This document shows positions 21,378-32,764 of a DNA stretch of 64,000 nucleotides, piece by piece. Positions within the stretch are counted from its first letter, which is position 1. Each line of letters starts with the position of its first letter. The position numbers were made by a program, and so were the translations under genes. The notes under the pieces were generated by a model, which did not search any database, had not been told where the DNA came from, and was given only the letters and a program-made list of their open reading frames with translations. Source of the stretch: Melampsora larici-populina 98AG31 (lineage: Eukaryota > Basidiomycota > Pucciniomycetes > Pucciniales > Melampsoraceae); NCBI RefSeq assembly GCF_000204055.1, contig NW_006768784.1, forward strand, positions 607,323-671,322, written 5' to 3'.

Positions 21378-21426
21378 AAAGTACAGGTGATCAACCGCTT
21401 TCGCAGTGGTTGATCACCTGTACTTT
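21378..21426. repeat. Perfect 19-bp inverted repeat with 11-nt loop
   Basis: AAAGTACAGGTGATCAACC (21378-21396) is exactly complementary to 21408-21426. It lies between the transposase-like gene and a dispersed repeat. It could be the terminal hairpin of a repeat, a structured RNA or a very small palindromic element. No gene is linked to it. Confidence 0.85.
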
Positions 21427-21544
21427 GAAAACCACTTGAAACCCGGGTCCAGCCGCGGTGTGCGCCGGGTATTGGTCAAGCTAGGGCCAGGTTTTTTTGA
21501 AACCTCTTGAAACTCGTTCCTCAACTTTTGTTGGGTTCGTGGTG

Positions 21545-21632
21545 TACTGGCTCTTCAGATGCCACTCACTCTGGTAAACGATTTCATGTTCGAACCAATT
21601 TTTTCTTTGTTGTTCCTTATCACGTTTTGTCT
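21545..21632 (+). repeat. Dispersed repeat, copy 2 (partner at 255-335)
   Basis: It matches the copy near the left edge over TACTGGCTCTTCAGATGCC through TGTTGTTCCTTATCAC. Beyond it the two loci diverge. It may be a solo LTR fragment of the copia family. Confidence 0.7.
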
Positions 21633-23306
21633 ATGTTTTGACTGTCTCATATTAATTTCTCTGAGGGGGGAGAGGGTTTGTCTGAAGTGAATTCTGGGGA
21701 AATTAAAATTTGGGTTGATGTTCTTGGAAAAAAAATTGCCTTAGATTTGAATTGGCGAGTATAGGTTCTCCAGGAGTACATAGTGGTGCAGGGTGGTTTG
21801 GGGACACTTCCGACTCCCGAGAATGGAAGGAGGGCCTTACCTTTGCTTGTTCAAGATTTCTTCAAGTGTACTGCTTCCTCCTTTTTGTCAACAGAGGATT
21901 GAGTGTAAATTTTCCTGTTGACTATGGACAAGGTCTAGATAGATGTAAGTTGAATATGTAAGAGGCCCTGAGATGCTCAGAGCTACCCAAACCCAATATC
22001 ACAAACTCAAATACATTGACTGCCTATGTTTTCAAGGTCAAAAAGCGTAATAGGATAGCACCAACCATACTTGTTATGATTAATCAGATCCAAGATGGAT
22101 ATTTCAAATGAATGCGCCTCAAAATATTTTTAGACACAAGAGTCAGTCAGAGTGCAGCCATCTTTTTCCCGTTTTACGCTTGTGGTCACTTCAAAGATCA
22201 GAGCATCTATTTAAGAACCTTTGAAACTTACATTCATTGTTTCCAAATCTTGGTGTTGTAGAACCAAAAACCTAATGGGTTCGAAGTTGCATTTTCGTCA
22301 AATCATTGCTCAGAGATCCATGCGTCATCGTACAAATTGGAGTTCGTATGGATTGTCTGCAAAAGTATTTATGAATTAGAGTAGAATATTTTCTGTCATC
22401 AAAAAAAAGGAAGCAATTGGGGCTTGATTGGTCTCCATTTCTAATGGGCAGTCTTGTTGGATTTCCCATTTTCAACATGAGTTACAGGAATGATTGAAAG
22501 TGACGATATGAAAACAGATAGAGGGTATTTAACCACAACACGCTGAACGCATCGGTAACCCTTGTTGTTTTCTCATTCTTGTATTCATGACTCAGTTACA
22601 ACACAAACGGGGTGAGGAGTTCCTAAGTTTCCTCATCAATTTCTCTCAGTCATCAAAATTAAAAGTAGCTTGTAGAGAGCCTTTGAGAGAAATTCCTATT
22701 ATATTTATACTACCTCAAGTGCCTATGACCTTCACAAGCCTTCACATCCTCTAGACTGGTTTCTGCCGCATGTCCTTTTACGCATCAAATGTTCGTATTG
22801 ATTTACGCTTCACGGTCCACGGACGGAATCAACGATCATTAAGGTATAGCTTTCATTAAGCACAGTTGGTTCTTCGGATCTTGAGTTGAACTGTACTTGA
22901 TGGGATAACCAACATCACAAGTCAAATCGTGCAAACGCATTTGAAGTGAGCTTGTTGTTTTGAAAAAAAGACAAACCTCCCCAAATATCTTCGGAAAACC
23001 GGGTGTGCTTCGGGGCCGAAGATCCGATCGCCTATCACAGCCCCTGTCACACATCTACACAGCTTTCAATAGTTCAGTAAGTACTGCGGCGCTTCCCTCT
23101 TCACAGCCCTTTTCCCCTCCATCTTTCATCTCCACCAGAACTCATTTCCGTCAAATCGATATCCAAGATCCATCGACTGCGGTGCCCAGCTAGATTCCCA
23201 GCTGATGTGAATTGAATTTCGACGTAGACAAGCTTGGTGAAGTTAAACAAAAGAACAAAGTGAAGTCGAAAGCGTTCTTAAATAGAGGCTTGAGGAACTC
23301 GTGATT
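21633..23306. other. Intergenic region upstream of the zinc-finger gene
   Basis: No gene is supported here. The last ~300 bp (23000-23306) are pyrimidine-rich with CCCTCTTCACAGCCC-type tracts and probably hold the promoter and 5' UTR of the zinc-finger gene. A run TCGGGGCCGAAGATCCGATC (near 23010) may bind a factor, but this is speculative. Confidence 0.45.
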
Positions 23307-25339
23307 ATGGACGCAGTCACTTCGTCGAATACTCAAATGACTTTACAGCAGCAGGCGCAGCGACTGGCACTAGAACTGCCACAGCAAGCTCAACAGTCAC
23401 AAGCACCATCAACAAATCTGACTAACTCAATAAGCATCAGCGAGCTTGAGAGTGATCTTAGTGATTTGAAAAACCAATTGCTTAATCAGAACGAACCACA
23501 TCAGCTTAGTCATCAATCCAATGAACTTATCAATGAACTCAAATGTCAATCTCATGACCAAATCGACATTTCAATCGGTTCAAGCTCAACACTCCTCAGC
23601 AATTCAACTCATCAACCTCAACATAGTTCCTCAAACCATACTCTGGCAATCGACCCAAATCTATCTAATATCAATCCTATCAACAACTCGCAAGACGCTT
23701 TTCTTGCTGTCCCAACTCAATCTTCATCGGTCATCAAGGAAGATTCTATCAATCATGCCTTCCTATCTCTCAATAAATACTCATATGGTACTGCTTCGGA
23801 CGATAACACTTCACAAACCAACACCCTTACAAAACAACAGCCTCTGTTAACAAGTGAGATGGTCGAACATTCGCTCACTCCACTCAGAGTTGGTAAAAAA
23901 TGGGCTTGTAGAATCTGCTATAGAGAATTCACTAGGAGATTCAATTGTACCACTCATGAGCGTACTCATCTCGATCTAAACGAGGTAAGTATTCTATTTA
24001 TCTGTGTATTATTTGTTGTTTCTTTGGGGGTTCCTGACGATTTTGCGGGTCGAACCTTTCCAGAGAGCTCAATATCGCTGCGGACTTTGTCCGCGAGGGT
24101 TCACAAGACGACATGACCTAGAAAGACATGTTCACTCGGTCCATCCTGGTCATATGTTAGAGAAAGAATCGTCTTCCTCATCATCACCATCACAACCCAT
24201 CACTATCGTCCAGACTGCGTCGGTCAGTCCCAAGAGGAAATCAAATGATCACATCTTGACCGATGCTACGGCGAACAAGATCAGGAAATTAGAAAGCCCA
24301 GAGTGGCAACAGCACCATGAATCCGGTAGTGATCAACAGCTTAGAATCTTAGGTTAGCATCTTTTCAAATCCTCGATTGAGGATCAAGCTCAAGCTCATA
24401 TATGTGATCTTTCCTTGTCATTCGAAAGTTATTGATAATCATCGAACACTGTCTGAGTCGTCAGAAGGCTTTCTAATTGATCCATTATTAGTTGAACCCA
24501 GATCAGCTTCAACTAGCACTAATCCATTTGCACTTCTCCTACCTCACCAAGATGGACCTGCTCCTACTGCGATTTTAACAGCTGGCTCGATCAGAGACAT
24601 TTCAACTGCTGTTGAAAGAATCGCCTTGGAAATTTTACCGAGTTTGAATCCTAATAATGATCCTATCTTTAAATTTGAGAAGAAATGGGCATGTGGTACA
24701 TGTGGAAGATTATTTGTTAGACGAAATAATTGTAAGGCTCACGAGCTAACTCACAGAGATATACGGGAGGTGAGTAACCCATTTGTGAGTGTTTGGAAAC
24801 TTGAATCAGAGAAAAGAGGTATTGAAGCATGAACTTTTTGATTTGATTTTAAAGTACCAATGTGCGACTTGCTCGAGATCTTTTTCGAGAAGACACGATC
24901 TAGAAAGACATATCACAGCTGTCCATCCTGATCAATTAAGGTATCCATCACACACCGAAAGCGAAGGGGAAGAGCAACCCGAAGCGCAAGAAGAAGTTTA
25001 TGACCAAGCACTATTGCCACGCTCTCCCACACCACCGCCACCACCGCCATCACCACCAAGTGAGTTACATATTCCTTGTGAATTCAAATTAGTTGGAATT
25101 CGTTCAATGCTAATATTATTATTTTGGGTTTAGCACGACCGAGGCCATGTAAGGCGGAAGATAAAACAAGTTTAAATATCTTTGAAACTTTGCCTGGAGC
25201 AGAACCAACTGAAGCAAAAGAAGAGTCATTTGATCCAAGTTTGTTCAATAACAGTGGTGAACTTGATGATATTGATGATGAAAAAACTTTATTGGAAAAA
25301 GTTCAAAGGTTTGTATGGGGTAGTTTTAATCCTGCTTAG
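23307..25339 (+). CDS. C2H2 zinc-finger protein with two duplicated finger pairs, probable transcription factor
   Basis: Five exons are proposed: 23307-23984, 24064-24352, 24429-24769, 24855-25059 and 25134-25339. All introns are GT-AG, 74-85 nt, and in phase, giving 572 residues (boundaries may be off by a base). The N-terminus is Gln/Ser/Asn-rich. Four C2H2 fingers occur as two pairs: 'CRICYREFTRRFNCTTHERTH' split with 'CGLCPRGFTRRHDLERH', and 'CGTCGRLFVRRNNCKAHELTH' split with 'CATCSRSFSRRHDLERH'. Both pairs are cut by an intron at the same place, after a Glu codon. A basic 'SPKRKSN' could be nuclear targeting. The tail is acidic and Pro-rich. The paired 'RRxN ... RRHDLERH' layout recalls fungal Crz1-type fingers, but orthology is not claimed. 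No stop or frameshift is seen. Confidence 0.85.
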
Positions 25340-26157
25340 GAATGAAAAGAACAGAAATTATGTTTTGCTCTTTATTCTGTTTACATATTCATTTCTTAAT
25401 AATGATATTGGTTGGTTTGATGATGTTGTATCTTTTTTTGTAAGATCACTGAGAGGATCCTCAATTTTTGTTTTGATTGATCATGAATTTGGCAAATTAC
25501 TTAATTCAAGTCTTGAGTATGATCTTTAAAAGAAAATAATTGTTTTGATTTTTCATACATGTATGTTTGCAACCTTGTTTATCCTATGGTCCTGAGCCAT
25601 ATCCAGAGACGTGATGTTGATCCCTCTCATATTGGATAAGTGGTGATTAGGATCCATATGGTCAATTGTCAAACTGATTTTTTTCTCACAGCCTGGCATT
25701 GCAAACCATAGTACCAATATGGCTATTCGATCAACAATAGCCGAGATGATCCAAATCACCCTGGCTGTATCAGTGCTTCTGCCGAGCTCTTTTGATATGC
25801 CCTAGGAAATCCAATGTTCTTGTGGACTAGCCTTTCATATTACTTGCATCACGGGATGTAGATGAACAGGTCCTTCAATAGCAAGTGATGCCAACCAATT
25901 GATTTTAGCATGAGGACACAGAGACTGCGAACGCAAGAGGACACATCAATGACATTTATAAAAAGTAAGAAAAAGAACTTCAAACTAATCCTCTGGATGA
26001 ACACAATTTGTTCACAAGATCAACGCTAAAAAAGACAGAAGCCTGGCCTCACAAATAGACAACTCTTCATCCGAAGAACTCTCACTAAATTATTCTACAA
26101 ACTTCTTTTTTAAGCTTTTCTAGCGCAAAGTCGTGGATTCCATGTCTGCCTGAAATC
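25340..26157. other. Intergenic region
   Basis: This region holds the 3' flank of the zinc-finger gene and of the minus-strand effector gene. No open frame has support, and no terminal repeats were noticed. Confidence 0.5.
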
Positions 26158-26221
26158 CTGTATCAAAATAAGTGGTAAGGTAAATACTAGCAAGTTGATG
26201 AGTCTTTGTAAAGAAACTTAC
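26158..26221 (-). other. Possible 3'-UTR intron of the first effector paralog
   Basis: Just after the stop of the gene ending at 26249, the minus strand reads GTAAGTTTC and 64 nt later TTGATACAG, a good donor and acceptor. If spliced, this intron lies 28 nt past the stop codon. There is no transcript evidence. Confidence 0.35.
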
Positions 26222-26248
26222 GCGTGTTTTGAACGTTCATAGGTCTTC

Positions 26249-28033
26249 TTATCTCAAAACTCTCTTTTTCTGGGGTTGATCCTCTTCTGGTGTTGCTTTT
26301 TCTCTTGAAACTCTCTTCTTGCTGGATTGTTCCATTTGTTCCATTTGTTTCTTTAATGCTATGGATTTCTTCTTTTGGCCGTTATTGATCAAGCGGTGTT
26401 GTTTATATCCTTCGTACCATGTCCAAAATCGTTGAAATTCCTCGCTCTCTGGATCTTGGTTTAAAAATTCTGCCAACAAATCCAATGAATAGTGTTTTGT
26501 TGCTGAAATCTTTTCTTCTTCAGAGTGGTCCTGATATGAATTTAAAAAGTAATTCAAACCATAATACATATCCAGTTCATCGATTTTTGTTCTCAGTGCT
26601 GGTTTCTTTGGGTTCTGAATATGTTTTAACATTTCAAGAAAATCTTTAGAGTGATAAGTAACAAAGTCATTAAGATTTGATCCTTCTAGATAATTACGTA
26701 ATGCTGTCTCTTCTCTCACTAAAAGTACAGGTAGGTTCTTGTATTTGAAAAATTGTTCATTTGATATCACTGGCCATTTGAACGTATGGGTGTTTTGATA
26801 AATTTGCTCCGACTTTGAGTTCCATTTAACCCATACCGAGCTTTGGGAATCAGATTTATCCATCCCTCCTGGGTAATGTTTTTCTACATCTTCCTTCCAA
26901 GCTTTGTCTATATATCTGATCAAATGATCATTTCTGAATCTACGATAAGATACTGAGGTATATAACTCATATTCTGAGGTTCCGAGAAGTGAGATGATGA
27001 TACGCGGGACAGGTGATACTCTGGCTCTTGGTAGCTCCAGGTTTTGACCTAAAGATCTTGCTGGTAGTTCAATGAGATCTGACAAACTTGCAACATGTGA
27101 CATAATCTTAGTGTGCCATAAAAGAAATCGAGTAAGAGCTTCCCTATCATAGTCCGGTTTTCCATGAATGTAATGGAGATGATAGGTCTTCAATAATCTG
27201 ATGGTGATCTTCTCAATCCGCTCCCACATATAGTATGATGGATTGCAGATCATGATATGATAAACAAACGGAAGTATCGTCTGCCTGGTCCATATACTTT
27301 TCCATGAATGGTATTTGTGAACCGTATCAAATCTTAACCAAGTGGAGATCTTGCCAAGCATTCTATCAGCGTAAAAGATTGAAGCAGCTGATGGTAAAGG
27401 AATTGGTTTATCATCTTGCAAATTTCTGATCCTGAATCTCGGGTCGTTTCGATAATCAACGTCTTGATGAAGCTTCTTTCCCGAATCAACTTGGTAATCT
27501 TGACCCCCTCTTTTTAATCCTGAATTGAACCGTGGATCTAGCGAGCTTTGCACAGCGTTCCGCAATATTTTCTCTCGTTCGATTGCTGGAGCACTTCGCA
27601 GTAGGTTCAAAATCTTGGTCCGAGTTTCTTTGGAGGCCCTCTGAAGCTCAGCGTCATTCAGCCGAGGTTTTGTTTTGGGCGGAGTGGGCAATTTATTAGC
27701 TACCCCAGAGGTCGAGGTGCTTGGTATGTTTTGGTTCTGAAAGTCTTGAGGTGTGTGGGGTCTTGGAGTGATGAATTGTTGAGGAAGATCCTCAGGCGCA
27801 TTTGATTGGCGGGTGCTTGTTGCTAATTCATTATGTTTTATCAGCTGGTCGGAGTTGATCAACTCATGATCGAGTTCTGGTGGTGGTAAGCTGTTGAGAT
27901 CGAAGTCACCAGGCCGTCCTGTTAAACCGATCCGTACGATCCCTTCATCGTCTTCAAATGCTAAAGCGTAATGATTATGGAGGAGCCGATTGGTTGAAAA
28001 TATTAGAGATAATACCACCCTTAGTTTTACCAT
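26249..28033 (-). CDS. Candidate effector paralog 1: leader, DLNxLP (EAR-like) motif, basic tail
   Basis: A single 594-residue frame opens at ATG 28033. Residues 1-25 form a moderately hydrophobic leader ('VVLSLIFS' core, possible cleavage before 'FEDDEG'). Residues 45-50 are DLNSLP, matching the plant EAR repressor motif DLNxxP. The core 'CNPSYYMWERIEKITIR' (near residue 265) and 'SDFVTYHSKDFL'-like segments are shared with the paralogs at 34250-36013 and 40217-41938. The C-terminus is basic ('KKKSIALKK', 'SKKRVSREK', 'QKKRVLR'), suggesting nuclear targeting. No catalytic domain is recognised. The TATA-like ATAAAAGGAA lies 75 bp upstream. It is intact and resembles the 34250 copy most. Secretion and host-nucleus action are inferences. 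Confidence 0.85.
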   Translation of the reverse strand: MVKLRVVLSLIFSTNRLLHNHYALAFEDDEGIVRIGLTGRPGDFDLNSLPPPELDHELINSDQLIKHNELATSTRQSNAPEDLPQQFITPRPHTPQDFQNQNIPSTSTSGVANKLPTPPKTKPRLNDAELQRASKETRTKILNLLRSAPAIEREKILRNAVQSSLDPRFNSGLKRGGQDYQVDSGKKLHQDVDYRNDPRFRIRNLQDDKPIPLPSAASIFYADRMLGKISTWLRFDTVHKYHSWKSIWTRQTILPFVYHIMICNPSYYMWERIEKITIRLLKTYHLHYIHGKPDYDREALTRFLLWHTKIMSHVASLSDLIELPARSLGQNLELPRARVSPVPRIIISLLGTSEYELYTSVSYRRFRNDHLIRYIDKAWKEDVEKHYPGGMDKSDSQSSVWVKWNSKSEQIYQNTHTFKWPVISNEQFFKYKNLPVLLVREETALRNYLEGSNLNDFVTYHSKDFLEMLKHIQNPKKPALRTKIDELDMYYGLNYFLNSYQDHSEEEKISATKHYSLDLLAEFLNQDPESEEFQRFWTWYEGYKQHRLINNGQKKKSIALKKQMEQMEQSSKKRVSREKATPEEDQPQKKRVLR

Positions 28034-28629
28034 GATGATATCGCCAACAGCAAGTAAATGAAACTAGACTCTCTATGATCGTGTCGGGGAATCACAATTT
28101 CCTTTTATCTGTCCTCCTCGTCGAAAAGCTTGCTTACAATTCACGCTAACATGGAACAAGTCTCATTCCTGGCCCACTGTGTCTATAATGCTTAACTTCA
28201 CCACTCCCAATTTTTGAAGCGCACTAATGGCCGTGGCATAAACTGCTATTCCTTGAGATACACTGCAGCACGGGCACTGTACCGGAGTTGGTATCGATAG
28301 TCATCTTTGGGCGATCAGCTCGCTCACAAATCCAGGCACTCTGAATATACTAAACTTAATCAAGTCCCTCCTCAAAGGAGCCTGCGGAGGAGTGACTTAT
28401 CTACGACTTGAACTAACCTCAGGCTCCACGCATGGTGAAAATGCAGAATCCTGGTTTTCGGCTGCTTCAGATTCCATCTGCCTTAAACACTTCATCATTC
28501 ACTAGTATAGCTCAAGTATGATGAAGGAGCAAGCTTCAAAAACTTGCAACATGATGAAAATTTGTAGCCTTGAAAAGAATCCGTATCAATGTAACTTTTG
28601 AAATTCGGATGCCACCACACTGCCAGCAT
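28034..28629. other. Upstream region of effector paralog 1
   Basis: Apart from the core promoter at 28095-28108 I see no gene or repeat. The sequence borders the CCTCGG-rich repeat that begins near 28630. Confidence 0.45.
28095..28108 (-). promoter_or_regulatory. TATA-like core promoter of effector paralog 1
   Basis: The minus strand reads ATAAAAGGAAATTG, 75 bp upstream of ATG 28033. The first ten bases are identical at the equivalent position in both paralogs (34147 and 42031), which supports a functional TATA region. Confidence 0.65.
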
Positions 28630-28780
28630 AGATGCCTCGGGTTGAGAAATCCGAGGCATCATCGGAGGTAAATCCTCGGACAGACCTTGTCCGAGGTTTT
28701 TGCCCGAGGTATTTTTTTGCACTGAGAATTACCTCGGATCAAAACCTCGGGAAGCTTCTGTCCGAGGTTTTGCATCCGAG
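28630..28780. repeat. CCTCGG/CCGAGG-rich repeat, left part (split by hAT-2)
   Basis: About ten copies of CCTCGG, CCGAGG or close variants in both orientations occur in 150 bp (for example AATCCGAGGC, GTCCGAGGTT, ACCTCGGATC). The sequence resumes beyond the hAT element with ATCCGAGGTA near 32785. It looks like a foldback or MITE-type host element interrupted by hAT-2; its own ends were not resolved. Confidence 0.6.
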
Positions 28781-31700
28781 CAGGGTTGCCACTTTGAGTC
28801 AAACTCAACTTATGGGGAACTCACGGCCCCGGGAGGGCAGTGAATACAATACTCACGGACTGGTGGCAAAATGGGTCGTTGACTCAACGCCACCGTTGCC
28901 GAATGAGTTTCGTCATGAGTACAAGACTCAAAGAAGAAGAAGAAAAGAGTACAACTCAATTTTATGTACTCATAGGGGAAATATGGATGAGTCTCATGAG
29001 TTTGTAGAATACTTAGGCCAATTTTAGGAGAGTAAACTAATCAGAAGCACGTGTACATAGTTAGTTTTGAAGAAATGAACAAATAAACATTCTTTTCAAC
29101 CACAGAGGAAGAACCCTGGGAAAGTTCGAGTGTAGTCCAAAGACCTGTTCTTTGCATGTATGTATTTAACCAGGTACTAGCAAAAAAGGAAACAAACGAT
29201 GTGAACACCGGGTGTAGAGCAACAATTTGTTCTTTGCATGTATGTATTTAACAAGGCACTAGGTAAAAGGGGAAAATTCTGAATAACAAGATATATCGGT
29301 CGCTTTGTTCTTTATAGAAGAAACTAAAATCAATTTGATTTTCAAATTACCAAGTCATGTTTCTGGTACCTCAAGATAAGTTGAAGACTATTGCTGATCT
29401 TCAATCTGGATTGTGGATCAATCATTAGTTTGCCAGTGTCTAATGAGGACAAGCATACAGATCGTGTTGGTCATCAAGAACCCTCTTGAGGGTGTGGTGA
29501 TGTTTCCCAATATTGAAAAGACCCTCTCGACCGAGGCAGTAGAGGCGGCAATTTTCAAATGCTCCAGGGAAATTTGGGTGAGGATTGGTAAAGTCCCGGT
29601 TTCAGACATTCTCTGTTTGAGTACATAGATCTATGAGTTAGTATGTCTATATAAGAGTGATTGAAAGAGAATGAGGTGCTTACATTCCAAAATTGTCCAA
29701 CCGACTCGTGAGGCATCATTGGATCTTGTTGATTGAGATACCAATCAATCTTGTTGACTACCATGTCCTGCTCAATTGGGTGTTGAACCGCACTTGAGCC
29801 CAAAATGGAGTACAAGTCATCCAGACTCTTGAGAGTCTTCGAAGATTTCTTCTTTTGAGTAGTTTCATCTGATGGAGCCGGAGGCGAAGGGGCAGGGGTG
29901 GAAGCCCTGCGGTCGTACTCTTCTCGTAAAACTCGTCTAGCCTTCACCTCAACTCCTAAGGGTGCGTTAATTTTTCGAAAGATCAATCCTTGATGAACCG
30001 GTTCCAAAATGGTTGCAATCAGAGTTTGCGGATTATCGCACTCTTTGCGAATGTACTTCAGTAATTTGTCTTCAGCTTGTTTACAAGCCACACTCCAAGT
30101 TCCTCTTGAAGCTTGATGTTTCTTCAGGACCTGCTGAAGATCCGAAAGAACCGGAAGGATGTGTTGCTTGCGTGCTGCGTTGGCCTGGAAAATCTGCGTG
30201 GCGGATTCAAACATCTCTAAAATGGGTTTCATGAACTCCATTGCGGCCCAGTCGTATGCGGAGAGGTCTAATTTCGAACGCTTGCTGTCTTCAGTATAAC
30301 TTATAATACTATTTTTCAACCTGATGGTGCGGAGAATCTACAATACGTAGGTTAGTTAAGTGAAATAAGGGGCCAACCATGAAGTAATCAACTCGGACAT
30401 TGTACGTACCACGTAATAGAAATAATTCCATCGAGTTGAAGGACAATTGATGGGAAGTACTGGGATGTCTTGAACAGATTCTCGGAACTTGATGAAAAAC
30501 TCTAACTCTTGAGGGCTCTTTCGTATGTTGTTATATAGAGCATGTATTCTTCCAACTATAGTTGATTTGGCTCTTTCACGTAGCTCAGCAACAATGACAG
30601 ATCCGTGTACGATTGGACTTGATGAATCAGGTGGAAGAAACTGAGTGTTTGAAGGTAATATATCAGTGTTGGTTTGAGATGTATTGTTGGTGAGAGCATC
30701 TCCTTCTAAACTTGAAACATAAGATGAGTCGCCTCGGATAGCACTTGGAGGCTCGTCCGGCTCGAATGAAGCTAAGAGGGCTGGCATTCCTGAGACTTCA
30801 AATAGCTTCTTTTTGTCTTCAGTGAGTTCGCCAACTCCGGATAGAAAGTCTTGAGCCACAAGATTAATTATGTGACACATACACCCATGGAAACGTTTCT
30901 CCCCAGGCCAGTGGATACCTATACATTCATAGCGCTCACCCAGGATGCGTACCATGGCTCCGTTGGTCGATGTGTTGTCGCCGGCAACAGAAAAATGATG
31001 TTTTAATATTCCTTGCTCTTGCAGGACATCCCAGTAAACATCAGCGAGCTTTTCCGCAGTATGACGGCCTTCTAGGGCCTATTAAATCAATTGGATCCAG
31101 AAAGACAAATCATGAAAAAGATCAACAAAACAAAAACAAAACGAAAGGTGGAAAGAGTTCAATTGTAGTGAGAAATACAATCAAAAGAAAGTAATCAACG
31201 GCTTACTTTAAAAGCCAGTAGTCAACAAGAAAAGGAGCCTTTTGCATCAAAGTAAAACCCATTGATTACCATGTATGTATGCTGAAAGTCCGGCGAGGTC
31301 CAGCAGTCAGTAGCAGATGAGATGCTTCCTGGAACTGCCGCAAGTTCATCCATGAGATTTTGCTCCAAGTCTTGATATAAGTTTTCAGCGTCCTTTTTCA
31401 TTGTGGTTCGACCAGGCCAGTGGAAAGAAGGGCAAATTGAACGGAATGCTTGTTGGATTTCTTGACCTTCAAAGATCGAGAATGATAGGTTTTTGATATG
31501 ATAGCTCCAACCAGCAAGCTTCGAAGGTTTTTCTTTTTGGCAGCTATGTCGGCAGGGTTTGAATCCAGTGGAATCGCACCCGGGACTCCATTGATGTAAG
31601 CTTCTTTCAAACCCGGGCATCGTCGTTGGTGTTTGTGCAGGTTGGAGTTGGGAAGGGTGTTTAAACCTGGGGTTGGACTGATCATGAGAGCCGAGCTGTG

Positions 31701-32756
31701 ATCACACGCTCATGTCAGTATTGGCAATGTAAGTCAAGAAGACAAAAAAAAATACTCACGTGCAGTGGAGGCAGCAAAACGTGAGCGGGATAGTGCCATC
31801 ACAAGGAACTTCACCATCAATGATGGTAACCTCAGGCTCCTGTATGGGAAAGTTATTGTTAGTCAATATCTAACGGTAATGGACTAAACAGGACAATGAC
31901 ACACATCAAAATAGTAATAAATATCAGATTGTATCTTGCCGTCCTTCGAAACCAAGTTATTCCCTTGAGGATTGTTTTGAGTAGTGGTGGATTGCTTCAA
32001 GGTGCGGATGGCTTGACGAGAGGAACCAGGCACTAATGTGACCCTGCAAGCATACAGGGATATTCTAGTTTCCAAACGTGAAGTACTAGGAGTTGCTGGA
32101 GATTTACCCATGATGTAATTGAGGGAGTTTTTCAAGAGAGTCGATTGATTGTACAAGTAAGAAGAAAGACAAGATTGTCAAGTAAGAAGAATTACGAGAT
32201 AGTAAGCCTAGATATTCACAAGAGGAATTTGAAGAAGGTCTACAAGAGATTATTGTTGAGAGATAGAGAAGCTTACTTATAATGACCATGACTCCAAGTC
32301 CCAAAAAATTTGCTTCAAGATCGTGTGATTTGATCTTGACCCACATCGTCAAGATCTAGTGGAGTTCAGCCACACCCAAAGGGATATTGAGTTGTCCAAG
32401 TGTTCACTGTTGATTGATCCAGTGGGCAAATCAATGGAAAGAGGTATGTTGAGATGATTATGGCTTGGAGTGGATGGGGCCAGGGCTTTAGCTTTGGTAA
32501 TGGGTTGTTTGGATGAGTATCATGAGTGATACTCATCCAAACAAGGCCAAAGTCAAAGACAATATGAGTACAACTGTCTTTTCATGCAGTTAAAAGACAG
32601 TACATGTACTGTCTCCACATTCTGCAAGAGAGTACCATGTCATGTGGTACTCTTAGTCCAAGTACCTGTATGAGTACAGGTACTCCCTTGGTTCAACAAT
32701 TACCCAGTACTCATGGGTCTAAGTCGAGTCCCATAGTACTCAAAGTGGCATCCCTG
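28781..32756 (-). mobile_element. hAT element (hAT-2), 3,976 bp, complete ends
   Basis: The left end is CAGGGTTGCCACTTTGAGT and the right end is the complement of CAGGGATGCCACTTTGAGT, one mismatch in 19. The 8-bp flanks are CATCCGAG (28773-28780) and CATCCAAG (32757-32764), a hAT-type duplication with one transition. The minus strand holds a hAT transposase gene (29418-32111). Subterminal GAGTACT-type motifs are frequent at the right end (32560-32740). It is inserted in a CCTCGG-rich repeat between two effector paralogs. Confidence 0.92.
29418..32111 (-). pseudogene. hAT-2 transposase, multi-exon, mildly degraded
   Basis: From ATG 32111 a Ser/Thr-rich N-terminus splices to a BED-like finger ('CCLHC', then 'LHKHQRRCPG'). 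The hAT catalytic core follows: 'SSATDCWTSPDFQHTYM' near 31310 with the first Asp, 'GDNTSTNG' near 30975 with the second Asp, and 'MCHIINLVAQDFLSG' near 30860. Next are 'STRWNYFYYV' near 30430 and a C-terminal dimerisation segment 'ASTASVERVFSILG' near 29550. Introns with GTGAGT or GTAAGC donors are visible. A frameshift near 31525 and a TGA after 'GSFSC' (near 31226, where Trp would fit) mean this copy is probably inactive. Active hAT transposases excise and insert such elements. Confidence 0.83.
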
Positions 32757-32764
32757 CATCCAAG

